Part shown: positions 1 through 11,335 of the stretch, in pieces
How the letters are laid out: each line of letters opens with the position of its first letter
How positions within the stretch are numbered: the first letter of the stretch is position 1
Source of the DNA: Kitagawia praeruptora
Lineage: Eukaryota > Streptophyta > Magnoliopsida > Apiales > Apiaceae
DNA length: 64,000 bases
Assembly (NCBI GenBank): GCA_037693485.1
Contig: CM075344.1
Location: 76,565,501 to 76,629,500 of the forward strand
Direction of reading: 5' to 3'
Program-made: the position numbers and the translations under genes
The notes under the pieces: generated by a model
The model's database searches: none
Told to the model about the DNA's origin: nothing
The model's input: only the letters and a program-made list of their open reading frames with translations

Positions 1-1020
1 CATGCATACATATAATATATACATACATTTATGTTGTATAATCTATTATAATATCTCATTATTTGTAATCTATTAATTGTTGTATAATTAATATGCATAT
101 TTATACATACATACACATGTACAAACATAAATACATACATATATAAATTTATGTGCATATATAATAATCTACTATAATATTATATACATATATACATACA
201 TACTATATAGCATACATACATACATACATTTATGTTGTATAATCTATTAATATTTCATTATTTATAATATATTAATTACTGCATAATTATACATACATAA
301 ACTTGTACAAACATATTGGCTTAACTCAGATTATGTATAATTATTAATTAGAATGTATATTTGTAGATAATTATTAATTATACATGCATACGTACGTACA
401 TACATACATACATAACTATTAATTATACATTCATACGTACATAGTTACATACATACATTCATACATACATAGTTACATACATACATGCATACATACATAT
501 ATACATATATACATACATACATACATACATATATGCATGCATAGTTATGTTGTATGTATATATGTGTGTATGTATATATGCATACATACATATATACATA
601 CAACATAACTATTAATTATACATGCATACGTACATGCATACATACATACATACATATAATATATACAGACATTTATGTTGTATAATCTATTAATATTTCA
701 TTATTTGTAATCTATTAATTGTTGTATAATTAATATGCATATTTATACATACATACACATGTACAAACATAAATACATACATATATAAATTTATGTGCAT
801 ATATAATAATCTGCTATAATGTTATATACATATATACATACATACTATATAGCATACATACATACATACATACATTTATGTTGTATAATCTAATAATATT
901 TCATTATTTATAATATATTAATTACTGCATAATTATACATACATAAACTTGTACAAACATAAATACATATATAAATTTATGTGGATATGTTATAATGTAC
1001 TATAATATTCACTAACATAT
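1..1020. repeat. TACA/TA-rich simple repeats with a ~644-bp spaced duplication
   Basis: The stretch consists of CATA/TACA microsatellite tracts. A block at about 8-330 recurs at about 652-970 (same succession of landmarks: ATTTATGTTGTATAATC, TAATATGCATATTTATAC, ACATGTACAAACATAAATAC) with few differences. It lies inside the Helitron-family element and has no coding potential. Confidence 0.75.
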
Positions 1021-1201
1021 ACCATATATTATTAATCATTTTAGATCTACTTTAATTATTTACGAATTAAATATTACAAAAAATATCCCAATACAAAAAA
1101 AACCTTCATGCCTATGTAAGTATAATACAAACTTGTATTAACATTAACTATCGTAAAACTCATCAATCACATCTTTAATACGTAAACGCATAAAACAATA
1201 T

Positions 1202-1205
<4 letters not shown>

Positions 1206-1273
<68 letters not shown>
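1206..1273. repeat. (TA)n microsatellite
   Basis: About 33 uninterrupted TA dinucleotides inside the Helitron-family element. Confidence 0.95.
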
Positions 1274-1276
<3 letters not shown>

Positions 1277-1794
1277 GAGCAAATGGGGGGGTTCCATGAG
1301 CAAATTTATTCATATAAAAAATCATATTTACCTCTACTAATTATATCTATGTTATATTTCCGGGGGCTATTTAGGTATTGCAACACTAACATATTTATTA
1401 CATATATAATAATAACTGATATGAACTAATATTCATTTATTATTATGTAATTAATACTTGAATGTATCTCTGTATCCATCCATGTTAACACTATATATTT
1501 ATATTTCGAAGTACGGTTTTGATCTTAACATTGACCAATTTATTACATATCGTTCAAGTTTATTTTAACAAAACAAAACATAGCGTAAAATATAAAATAG
1601 ATTTAATTTAACCAGAATTATAATTTGCATGTTACGATCGGGTATTGCATAAATTCTATTTACTCAGAACAATTGCTACAAAGATATGAACAATCGAAGA
1701 TATCAACAAATCAATCCTACGTGATTACGAAAAATTCATAAATTTGTAATCTAGAGCATGCCCGTGCCTTGCACGGGCTACAAAGCTAGTTGAT

Positions 1795-2420
1795 TAGTAA
1801 TAGTATAAGAATGTGTTTAATTAGAATATTAACTTTTCCAACACAAAATAATCAAACAACGAATGGGTAAATTTTTTTATTGATTTAATTGACGAAAAAA
1901 GGGTCCACTTGATTCAATTTAATCGAGTTGGTCACACTCCGTGTATAATTTTTTCTGGTATAAATGTAAATTCTACGATATTACTTTTATTTAAATTGTG
2001 GATGTTAATCGAAAAATATATATACTTATGTATCTTATCATGATTCTCACAATCATTGATTACGAATTAATCAAAAAGTTAAAATCGTCTATTAATTATT
2101 GCCAAAAAAATTGCAATGATTTTGAATAAGGATTAGAAATGACGATAAAAATTATTTCATTTTTTTGTTTTACCTTAAAATAATGGTATTTTTATATAAA
2201 TCATTAATATTAAAATAATAATAATGTTCTAATAAAATTGTTAAACTTTTATATTAAATAGGAAATAAAGTGTGTTTAATATTTATTTAATAGGTATAAT
2301 TAATTATTAATTAAATGCAAGAAAAATATTTTAATAAAAAATAAAAATGTGAAAATTCAAGAAAAATATTTTGAAACTTCTGAGTGCAAGTCTCTCCAGT
2401 TTCCTGATATTATAATAAAT
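1795..2420 (+). repeat. Diverged repeat unit 1 of a four-unit cluster
   Basis: Starting just after the Helitron end, this stretch follows the units at 2895-3618 and 3619-4340 block by block: AATAGTATAAGAATGTGTTT, a CGATAA-like segment, TTGCAATGATTTTGAATA, TGTTTAATA, and a closing TTTCTGATATTATAATA-like end. It is clearly older and more diverged than the last two units. No ORF. Confidence 0.6.
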
Positions 2421-2654
2421 TTTTATATAAAAGTACTGTAATAGATAAATTAATTTATATTATTCTTAAAAATTGATTGGTCTCTTATGAATTTTCTATT
2501 AAAAATTAATTTAAAAATAATTTACACGAATTATTAATTGGAAAAATATTTTCATTTTATATATCTAAAATTTTGATAATCTTAAAAACATCACCAACAT
2601 ATAAAAATAAAAATTACAATATGAACGTAATATTTACAATCAAAAGTTACAAAT

Positions 2655-2890
2655 ATTGAATACAACTTAATAACGTTTTTTAAAACCGACACCCCTCTCA
2701 TAATATATGTGTTCAATAGTAGTTTAAGAATTTATTTAATTTGAATATTAATTTATTTTGACACATTATAATGAAACAATGGGCATATAATTTTTTTATC
2801 AATTTAATCTTCCGATAAAATGGTTGAGTTTGTTCAATTTAATTAGTTTGGTCATAACTCATGTGTGTATGCGCATGATTTGTTTACAAA
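2655..2890 (+). repeat. Partial repeat unit 2 of the cluster
   Basis: Matches the first ~240 bp of the 2895-3618 unit (TTTTTTAAAACCGACA, CCCTCTCATAATATATG, CAATGGGCATATA, CTTCCGATAAAATGG, CATAACTCATG) and then breaks off directly into unit 3. Confidence 0.6.
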
Positions 2891-2894
2891 TTTC

Positions 2895-3618
2895 AGATAT
2901 TTGAGAAGTTGGTTAATAATGTTTTTTAAAACTGATAGCCCACTCATAATATACATATTCAATAATAGTATAAGAATTTGTTTAATTACAATAAAAAATT
3001 ATTTCAACACAATATAACGAAACAATGGGTGTATAGCTTTTTTTATCAATTTTATCTTCCGATAAATGACTGGATTTGTTAAATTTAATCGATTTGATCA
3101 TAACTCATGTATTATTTATTCATGTGCAAAATTGAAAATCTATCTGTACTGTTTGTATACAATTTCATATATTAAATAAATATATTGTACTTCCATAATT
3201 TATTACGATTTTCACAATTATTGATAATAAAAATTCCTTGAGAAGTTAAGGTCGTGTACCGTATAATCATCCGAAAAGAAATTATAGTGATCTTGAATAG
3301 GGAATAAAAAATAACGCAATACAAACAATTGTTATTCGTCATTTTAACTAAAAATAAACATAACTATATATAATTAATATTTAATATTGAAAAAATAACT
3401 ATAATGTTCAACTAAAGTTTGCTAATTTTTAAACAAATTAAATATAGTAAATTTAATATATGTTTAATATGTGTAATTAATGACTAATTAAAATGTCATT
3501 AATAGCTTTTTAATGCAAGAAAAGAATTTTAATAAAAAAATCAAAAAAACGAAAATTAAAGAAAAATACCTTGAACTGTTCTGGTGCATTTCTGATCTCC
3601 AGGCATTATAATATATAT
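2895..3618 (+). repeat. Tandem repeat unit 3 (~724 bp)
   Basis: Begins AGATATTTGAGAAGTTGG and ends in GGCATTATAATATATAT. The next unit repeats it over its whole length with only scattered substitutions. No coding frame, no terminal inverted repeats and no primer-binding site were seen between the copies, so this looks like a tandem duplication rather than an LTR pair. Confidence 0.8.
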
Positions 3619-4340
3619 AGATATTTGAGAAGTTGGTTAATAATGTTTTTTAAAACCGATAGCCCTCTCATAATATACATATTCAATAATAGTATAAGAA
3701 TTTGTTTAATTACAATAAAAAATTATTTCAACACAATATAACGAAACAATGGGTGTATAGCTTTTTTATCAATTTTATCTTCCGATAAATGACTGGATTT
3801 GTTAAATTTAATCGATTTGATCATAACTCATGTATTATTTATTCATGTGCAAAATTGAAAATATATCTGTACTGTTTGTATACAATTCCAGATATTAAAT
3901 AAATATCTTGTACTTCCATAATTTATTACGATTTTCACAATTATTGATAATAAAAATTGCTTGAGAAGTTAAGGTCGTGTACCGTATAATCATCCGAAAA
4001 GAAATTACAGTGATCTTGAGTAGGGAATAAAAAATAACGCAATACAAACAATTGTTATTCGTCATTTTAACTAAAAATAAACATAACTATATATAATTAA
4101 TATTTAATATTGAAAAAATAACTATAATGTTCAACTAAAGTTTGCTAATTTTTAAACAAATTAAATATAGTAAATTTAATATATGTTTAATAGGTGTAAT
4201 TAATGACTAATTAAAATGTCATTAATAGCTATTTAATGCAAGAAAAGAATTTTAATAAAAAAAATCAAAAAAACTAAAATTCAAGAAAAATACCTTGAAC
4301 TGTTCTGGTGCATTTCTGATCTTCAGGCATTATAATATAT
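3619..4340 (+). repeat. Tandem repeat unit 4 (~722 bp)
   Basis: Near-identical head-to-tail copy of 2895-3618. Its terminal ATAATATAT was duplicated when the MITE at 4341 inserted, and the unit's last bases resume after the MITE. Confidence 0.8.
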
Positions 4341-4656
4341 GGGTTTTGGTCCCTGACAATCATTTGTCAGGGACCGGTTATTTAACAATCGGTTCCTAAA
4401 CCGTTGGATCGTTGATCCAACGGCCCCCCTGGATTACAAAATTTTTTTACTGTCCGCTATAATTTTCCGCGGATAGGCAAATTGCCTGTCCGCGGAAATT
4501 TTCCGCGGATAGGCAAATTGCCTATCCGCGGAAAATTATAGCGGACAGTAAAATTTTTTTTTTTTAATCTCAGCCGTTGGATCAACGATCCAACGGCTGT
4601 GGAACCGATTGTTAAATAACCGGTCCCTGACAATCATTTGTCAGGGACCAGGACCC
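4341..4656. mobile_element. Foldback MITE, Mutator-like (9-bp TSD)
   Basis: A 316-bp sequence that is almost entirely one inverted repeat: GGGTTTTGGTCCCTGACAA at the left against the complement of TTGTCAGGGACCAGGACCC at the right. It is flanked by the direct repeat ATAATATAT (4332-4340 and 4657-4665). The centre holds nested GC-rich palindromes around CCGCGGATAGG. A second copy with another 9-bp duplication lies at 25755-26069. A 9-bp duplication fits Mutator-like elements. No coding. Confidence 0.85.
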
Positions 4657-4670
4657 ATAATATATATAGA

Positions 4671-4720
4671 CTAGCTTATAACACATGCTATGCATACATT
4701 CTTTTAACATATTATAATTG
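4671..4720 (-). mobile_element. Helitron-like 3' terminus, minus strand
   Basis: On the minus strand a degenerate GCATAGCATG palindrome is followed by TGTTATAAG and CTAG|T (4671-4674). The layout equals the better termini at 1760-1789 and 31813-31839. The element body would extend to the right; its other end was not found. Confidence 0.4.
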
Positions 4721-5190
4721 CTTTTTTATATTATAATTTTATTTTTCTAATAGTTTTTGTAATTGTAATGAAATATATCTAATCATGTTAATTAGCTTCC
4801 ACAATGAAATTGATTTATATAATTAAAATTAGTTAAAATAGTTTGTTTATGAGATTATAATATTAATTATATATTATTAATGATAATAATAATTGTTTAG
4901 GACTAAACATATAAATTTTTAATTTAAAATATGTTGTTAACAGGATTCGAACCTTGGTCATTTAGTGTAATATTTTAAAAGAGAATATTGCTTAGTAATA
5001 TACCTAACGGTTCTCATATATTTATTGAAAATCTAACGATTATTATTCTTTGTATGATTAAACATGTCGAACCAATTATATTTACGATAACTTAAAATAA
5101 TAATAACATACTATTTTAAAAATAAAACAAATTATTCTAGCCAACTTCATTCAAACACAATAACTTGTAGAACAAATTATACATAATTAA
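4721..5190. other. AT-rich intergenic DNA
   Basis: No ORF of note. On the minus strand, about 4925-4950, there is a tRNA B-box-like GGTTCGAATCC with no complete tRNA fold recognised; probably a tRNA-derived repeat remnant. Confidence 0.4.
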
Positions 5191-5194
5191 AATT

Positions 5195-5605
5195 TGAGAA
5201 AACTGGGCCTGAGGTTGTCCTCAGGAATCTCTCTTGAGGTTATAACACAAAGAGCTTATAAAGTAAGGGGGCCCGCTGAGACATTTTTGTAAATATCAAT
5301 TTTTTCTTAGTATTTTATCTAAAGGGCTTAATGTTCCTATAGTTAACTATAGGTAATATCCTATAGTTAATTCATTTTTCAATACAAAAGTGAGGGTGTT
5401 TTTGTAAATACAGGGGGTGAATTCTATTATTACAAAAATGCCATCGAACTTTTGTATATAAAATACAATTGACTTTAGGTAATTTTCCTATAGTTAACTG
5501 TAGGAACATTTTTCTCTTATCTAAGTACCCTTAATTTTTATTGAAATTTTTTTAACCTCGGGTAGAACCTGAGTTCATCCCCAGGCACATGAATCCCTTA
5601 ATATT
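5195..5605. repeat. Possible degenerate inverted-repeat element
   Basis: The left side (GGCCTGAGGTTGTCCTCAGG) and the right side (complement of TTAACCTCGGGTAGAACCTG) are roughly inverted. Inside, GTTCCTATAGTTAACTATAG near 5335 is mirrored by CTATAGTTAACTGTAGGAAC near 5490. The ends are not sharp and no target duplication was identified. Confidence 0.3.
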
Positions 5606-6141
5606 TAATATCATTTTGACCGATCTATCTAGCCAAACACACACCATTAAAGATACTCAGACATTCAACTTTGGAACTACTCCTACCAAACTTATCATCC
5701 AAATCTAAATTTCTATCCATCATGAAGCCTATGTTTGATGATCGGGCCATAAGGATTGATTTTAGAAGTAAAATCCAAAGTCAGTAACTATTTTTTTGAA
5801 ATGGGGAGGGAATATTTTCTTTAAATCCTAATTTGTGCTTAAAAATGTTATGCAATTTGTTTAACAGGAAAAAACTATTTTGATAATGTTGAAAATATTT
5901 TCACAATTATTGCATTTGGTGGTAATTATTTAGATATGAACAATGTCAATTTAACATAAATAATATAATAAATATAACTACATACATGCAAAATAATCAT
6001 TTAAATTTTACTTAGTATTTGCCCTATTTCATTTTTTTCTCTAACAAGGACAAATGGAAAGATGTAATAAGTATAGAATTAATTTATTCTTAAAAATACT
6101 TGAGTCCTATTTCCTGACATTCTAACAATGATAGCTATAAT
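5606..6141. other. AT-rich intergenic DNA
   Basis: No coding signal, repeat or RNA gene recognised up to the left end of the hAT-like element. Confidence 0.4.
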
Positions 6142-6482
6142 TAGGGGTGAGCAAAAAATCAAATTGAAACTGAAACTGAACCGAAACCGGCCAAAATCGA
6201 ACCGAAAAAACCGAAACCGAAATCGAACCGGTGATTGCGATTTTTGATTTTTATAAACCGAGACTTTCGGTTCCGGTTCCAATTATATGTTAAAACCGAA
6301 CCGGCTAAAATCGAACCGATTATTACAATAAATAAATATATAATTTACATAAATTTATATAATTTATACACGGAGCATTTAGAATAAAACCTTGCACCTC
6401 CTCTTTGAGCACTTTTTAACAATTAATCATTTCACCCGAAGATTTATCACATAGTCATCTCCTCATCAAAACAAGTCACCAG

Positions 6483-6813
6483 TGTTGAGTATACAACAAC
6501 GAAAGCAAAACCCAAAGTGAATAAACAAGAACAAGAAAATAAATGACAATCACACAAGACAAAGATTTTACGTGGTTCAGAAATTTCTACTCCACAAGCC
6601 GCACTAATTTTGTATTGATCTCTCACATTGTGTTGTGTTGTTGTGTTACAATTACATGAGTATTTATAAAAGAAGAAACCGGGTCAAAATAAATCAGAGT
6701 CTAATTCAGAAATTCCTAACTCTAATCCTAACTCTAATTAGAGTCCAATTCAGAAATTACTAACTCAAGTCAGAATCCAATTCTGAAACCTGATATACTC
6801 CACAAACCCAACA
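6483..6813 (-). repeat. LTR of the decayed Copia (3' LTR by minus-strand sense)
   Basis: About 331 bp, starts TGTTGAG and ends CAACA. It differs from its partner at 24217-24535 by roughly a dozen substitutions plus small indels, so the insertion is fairly old. Confidence 0.9.
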
Positions 6814-6918
6814 ATCTCCCACTTGGAGTCTGACCACATCTTCGCTTCACTCTTGTAAGTCTAGTATCACCCAATCCTTCGATCAATAACTCTAACTAGT
6901 GCAGTGCCTTCTCATCAA

Positions 6919-6951
6919 TCAGTTCTGAAGGCCAGTTGAAGCTATGCAAAG
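6919..6951 (-). pseudogene. Detached C-terminus of the Copia RNase H
   Basis: The minus strand reads ...LCIASTGLQN then TGA (6919-6921). It joins in frame to TNEKLK at the other side of the Gypsy-type insertion (20425 and up) across the duplicated CAAAG. This shows the exact codon hit by the insertion. Confidence 0.85.
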
Positions 6952-8526
6952 TGATAAGTGGATTTATATCCACTTGGATCGCTTCATTTTGGCTTAAATT
7001 GATCGCTTGGATCTTAAGTATTCGTGTGTTCTAATGTGTTTTTGTGAAGAATTGTGTAGGACAACATTTCCATGCAGGTCGGGCTTTTCAATGGTTATGT
7101 GGTGTTATTAAGGTCAAGGGAACAAGTGCCGGGAGTTGTAATTGAAGATGGAGAAGAAACCAGCAAAAGCAAGAATAATTCACTGTTGGACAGAGAGATA
7201 GGCGCGGGCGCGCTTGGCAGAATGTTCAGAAATTGAAGGAGAATGGGCGTGCCTGAAATGCATTAGGTGAGCGCGCGGTCGCGCCTAACACTGCCAGAAC
7301 TCGATTTAAAATAGGAATTTGCCTTGAATTCTAATCCTATTTATTATGGCAATCACTTGGACGGCTAGAACATTCCAGAATCAGTCTTGGGCATGAAACT
7401 TGCAATTCTTATCTCATTCAAAGACGGAAATTGCCAATCTTCCATTCCAACTCTAAAACGGAAATTGCTTGACGGAGAGGCAATTTGGGGCTATAAATAC
7501 ACATCTAGAGGGACATAAAAAGATACCACCACACCACAACACATCAGAGATCAGATTTCACTTCATAATACATTCACATCATTCATCTTTGGAGCACGAG
7601 ATCGAGAAGCCAAGGTGAGGATTGTGACGACAAGAAGATCTAGACATAGTTTTCTTGTATTCCTTTATTAGGCGTATCTTTCGGATGCTTGTTTCGTATT
7701 CGGATTTGTTCTCTAAACCTTGTTATTTTATTGATTTATTCATCATTACTATCTTGTTTATTATCATGTCTTCATCAAATCCCATGGTGACGAAAGGTTC
7801 GATTATGAACTAATCGTTGTCATGGGGTTCTAACGGATTTATCTATGTAGCTTAGTAGTTTGATTGCTTTAAGATTTATGTGTGGTGAATTCTTGATATC
7901 ATCGTATGGTTGTGCTTCATGAATTTAGATGCGTAGCTAACATCTAATTTGTTAATCTCTTGCGAAACAAGAGTGGATCTTGAGATTTAGAACTTGTCAT
8001 GCTAGCATAGGATAGGTTGATGTTTTAACATCCTGATTTGTAGCGTAAATAGAAATATTATGCTGCCCTATGTGATCTTAATAGACAACTTGTTCTTCAA
8101 CCGATATGTTTTCAAATCTTATAGAGATATAGGGTCTAAGCATAATTGGTGTCTATTCATCTTCTATCTCTTTTGTGAATGTATGTTAGTTTGGTATTCT
8201 TATACTGAGAAGTAGCGTATACTTATTTCGTGTTATCTGATCAGATATCAAAACCATCACATGCATTGATTAAAGGCATCAGCTCTAAGCGAAGTATTTA
8301 ATGAAGTTAGGATCCCATGTTTATTCTCATATAAGTAAATCAGTTTAATTCTGTTTAGTTAATTAATTCTTAGTTTAATAATTTGTCTTAGCAGTGAGTT
8401 AAAACCATACATTGTTGCATAGGTACATCTACTGAATTGAAACCTAAACCAGATCTCTGTGGAACGAACTTGATTTATATCTGTATTACTTGTGACCACG
8501 TACACTTGCGTGATTTTGTGTAAACA
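6952..8526 (+). repeat. 5' LTR of the gag/protease element
   Basis: 1575 bp, TGATAAGTGG...TGTAAACA. Its partner is longer by about 90 bp once the CACTA element is taken out, because this copy lacks a GCGC-rich piece near 7210 and a short AT-rich piece near 8380. It includes GCGCGGGCGCGC-type palindromes near 7200-7285. Confidence 0.92.
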
Positions 8527-8532
8527 AGTTTT

Positions 8533-8550
8533 TGGCACCGCTGCCGGGGA
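8533..8550 (+). other. Primer-binding site, tRNA-Asp type
   Basis: TGGCACCGCTGCCGGGGA six bases after the LTR end. It differs from the common Athila/Tat site TGGCGCCGTTGCCGGGGA at two positions. Confidence 0.85.
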
Positions 8551-8667
8551 TCATCGGTGTTTCAATTTTAGTTTATGTGCTTGTCATCAGTGGTCGTTAG
8601 CGTTCACTTACTCGGATTTCTTACTTAGTTTGTTTGTTTCGTGGTGTTTCAGGTACTCGAACGTGTA

Positions 8668-9966
8668 TGCGAACACGTTTGCAGGCTCGTAAGGGAAAAC
8701 TAGCGGAAGACGATCTTGTAGTAGATAATAAGGAAGAGGAACTTGTAACTACAGTAGAGATGTGTAGCAGCAGTTAAGGCTTTGAAGGACTATTCTCAGC
8801 CGAAGATCAATGACATCCAGTCTAGTATTACCAGGCCGGCCATTACCGCTAATAACTTTGAAATCAAGCCTGGCACTATTCAGATGGTACAGAATTCGGT
8901 TCAGTTTTGGGGTGCTCCTATGGAGGATCTTAATATGCATATTCGGGATTTCATCGAGATCTGTGACACCTTCAAGTTCAATGGTGTGTCGGATGATGCA
9001 ATCAAATTGAGACTTTTCCCATTCTCTCTTAGGGATAAGGCTAAGGGCTGGTTACACTCTCTACCAGCTGGTTCCATTACTACATGGGAGGATCTTCCTA
9101 AGAAGTTTCTTAGGAAATTCTTCCCTATGGCGAAAACTGCAGCAATAAGGAACACTTTAACTCAATTTGCACAACAATCTGGAGAATCTTTGTGTGAGGC
9201 TTGGGAACGCTACAAGGAGATGCTTCGAAAGTGTCCTCATCATGGTATGCCTGATTGGATGGTGATTAATGGTTTCTACAATGGGTTGGGAGCACAGTCT
9301 AGACCTTTGCTAGATGCAGCATCTGGTGGAGCTTTATGGGCTAAGAGCTACGATGAAGCTTATGATCTTATTGAGACGATGGCTGCCAATGAATATCAGA
9401 ATCCAACTCAGAGACTATCTCAAGGCAAGGTAGTAGGTATTTTGGAAGTGGATGCAGCTTCAGCTATTGCAGCTCAGTTGAAGGCTTTGACTATAAAGGT
9501 GGATTCTCTTACCAACTATGGAGTCCAGCAGGTGGCTAGTGTATGTGAGCTATGTGCGGGCGCACATGAGACGAATCAGTGTGCTATCTCTTCTGAATCA
9601 ACACAGTTTGTGAGTAATTTTCAGAGACCTGCTCCACCAGTTCCAGCCACCTATCATCCGAACAACAGGAATCATCCTAATTTCAGCTGGAGCAACAATC
9701 AAGGTGCTGAACAACCGCAGCAGCCTTATCAGCAATATGGAGCGAGGTCGTTCAATCAAGGCTATCAACAGCAGTATGCTCCAAGGCAACAATTCCAACC
9801 TCCAGGTTTTCAGCAGCAACAATCTCATGGGAATGCTGGTCAATCTTCTAATGAAAAATCTGTATTGGATGAACTGAGGTTGATAGTTAAAAGCCAAGCG
9901 GTATCAAGCGGTATCTTTGAAGACCTTGGAGAATCAGATTGGCCAGATTGTAAGTGCCTTACTTAA
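8668..9966 (+). pseudogene. Retrotransposon gag (Athila/Tat type), N-terminus frameshifted
   Basis: An ATG at 8668 opens a short frame (MRTRLQARKGK...) that stops near 8775; the main frame runs from about 8758 to 9966. The main part has the plant retrotransposon gag domain (FSLRDKAKGWLHSLP, WEDLPKKFLRKFFP, ETLCEAWERYKEMLRKCPHH-like segment) in roughly residues 60-210. A Cys/His pair follows (CELCAGAHETNQC), then a Gln/Pro-rich tail. The product would form the particle that packages element RNA. The in-frame break near the start and stops after 9966 suggest this copy is no longer functional. Confidence 0.8.
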
Positions 9967-10405
9967 CAGGCAGCAAGGAACTCTTCCGAGTGATACGGAG
10001 GCAAATCCAGGCAGAAGGGATGGCAAGGAACATGTCAATGCAGTTACTTTGAGATCTGGAAAAGTCACGAGGGATAAAAAAATCAGCAGCTGAGGAAGAT
10101 GAAGAATCAAGAAACAGCAGGTGGAGGCTTCTACAGATAAAAAAAAGGCAAATTCTGAATTAGCAGCTGATTAGTTGGATGATGAAGCAAAAAAAGGCAA
10201 AACTTTTGCTGAGAAATCTACTCCAAAGCAGTCTATAGAGAGCAATCAAATCTATCAACCCCCTCCATTCCCAAAAAGACTTTAAAAGCAAAATTTTGCT
10301 GAAAACTCTCCTCTGAAGCAGAAGTTGGTGAACCAGATTTATTCTCCTCCTCAATATCCTCAACGCCTGCAGAAACAAGATCAAGAAAAATAGTTTCAGA
10401 AGTTT
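9967..10405 (+). pseudogene. Broken gag-protease linker
   Basis: The peptide AVTLRSGK, typical of the gag/protease linker in this group, is readable around 10040, followed by Lys/Gln-rich sequence (AEKSTPKQS, NQIYQPPPFP, QIYSPPQYPQRL). Several stops and frame changes (near 10090, 10170, 10280, 10390) separate gag from protease. Confidence 0.65.
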
Positions 10406-11335
10406 ATGGATGTCTTCAAGAAACTGTCCATTAACATTCTTTTTGTTGAAGAATTGGAACAGATGCCGAGATATGCAAAATTCATGAAGGATATTTTGTC
10501 ACGAAAGAGAAGGTTGGAAGAATTTGAAACAGTGGCTTTGACTGAGGAGTGCAGTGCGGTGTTGCAACAGAAATTGCCTCCGAAACTTAAGGATCCAGGA
10601 AGCTTTACAATTCTATGCACCATTGGAAAGTTGTCTCTTGACAAATGCTTATATGATTTGGGAGCTAGCATTAATCTCATGCCCTTGTCTGTTTTCAAGC
10701 AACTTGGTCTGCCTGATCCGAAGCCATCCAACATCTCTTTTCAGTTGGCTGATAGGTCGATCACTTATCCGAGGGGTATAGTAGAGGATGTCTTGGTGAA
10801 GGTTGATACGCTCATCTTCCCTGCCGATTTTGTGATTCTAGATTTTGAAGAAGACAAGAAGATTCCCATAATATTGGGAAGGCCTTTTCTAGCTACGGGC
10901 CGTACTTTGATCGATATGCAAAAAGGGGAGCTTACAATGAGGATGCAAGATCAGAATGTCATCTTTAATGTGTTCAAGGTCATGAAATTTCTGACAGAGG
11001 ATGAAGAGTGTTTTAGTGTGGAAATGGTTGATACGGGTCAGAGAAAGAAGTTTGATCAGTTATTGAGCGAAAAGTCGGACACGCACATGCTAAAGCATCA
11101 CATCAGTGATTCCATTGGCAGTTCTTCAATTCGAGATCTCTCAAATGTCAAGCTCGGAAAACTTCCATCCCATTTGAAGTATGTCTTTCTGAATGATGAG
11201 TTGGTGATTTTTAAAGTGTGTCAAGATAATGTGTTAAGAAGGTGGATCATGGATGATGAGGTAGAAGAGTGTTCTTATCAATCAACTGTGAAGCATAAAC
11301 ACCTTAGAGGTGTGAAGAAGAAAAGAAAAAATTGA
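10406..11335 (+). CDS. Retrotransposon aspartic protease domain ORF
   Basis: A 309-codon open frame. The core is a retropepsin-like domain: DLGASINLMPLSVFKQLGL near residue 85, where D-L/S-G-A is the catalytic motif (Ser replaced by Leu, common in this group), then ADFVILDF and IPIILGRPFL near residues 140-160. Its role in an active element is to cut the Gag polyprotein. Nothing resembling RT or integrase follows; after 11335 the sequence is non-coding up to the 3' LTR. The start at 10406 is the first ATG after the last upstream stop, but the original frame began in gag. Confidence 0.8.
   Translation: MDVFKKLSINILFVEELEQMPRYAKFMKDILSRKRRLEEFETVALTEECSAVLQQKLPPKLKDPGSFTILCTIGKLSLDKCLYDLGASINLMPLSVFKQLGLPDPKPSNISFQLADRSITYPRGIVEDVLVKVDTLIFPADFVILDFEEDKKIPIILGRPFLATGRTLIDMQKGELTMRMQDQNVIFNVFKVMKFLTEDEECFSVEMVDTGQRKKFDQLLSEKSDTHMLKHHISDSIGSSSIRDLSNVKLGKLPSHLKYVFLNDELVIFKVCQDNVLRRWIMDDEVEECSYQSTVKHKHLRGVKKKRKN

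Larger units (their letters stand above)
1..1789 (+). mobile_element. Helitron-family element, 3' part (left end outside window)
   Basis: The right end shows a Helitron 3' terminus: a perfect 8-bp stem palindrome GCCCGTGC-CTT-GCACGGGC at 1760-1778, seven bases, then CTAG (1786-1789) followed by T. Helitrons end in CTRR about 10-12 nt after a hairpin and insert between A and T. The interior (about 960-1190) matches, in reverse complement, the repeat copies at 58385-58868 and 61300-61803, which end with the same kind of terminus. No helicase/Rep coding was seen, so it is non-autonomous. The 5' TC end is not in the window. Confidence 0.6.

Noticed and set aside
1..1020. CRISPR array or centromeric satellite
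   Set aside because: The repeats are simple TACA/TA tracts without regular spacers or a constant unit; the genome type is also eukaryotic.
2895..4340. The tandem ~722-bp units as an LTR pair of a retrotransposon
   Set aside because: They abut directly, with no internal domain, primer site or target duplication.
4925..4950. tRNA gene on the minus strand (GGTTCGAATCC)
   Set aside because: Only a T-arm-like B box is present; no acceptor stem or anticodon arm could be traced.
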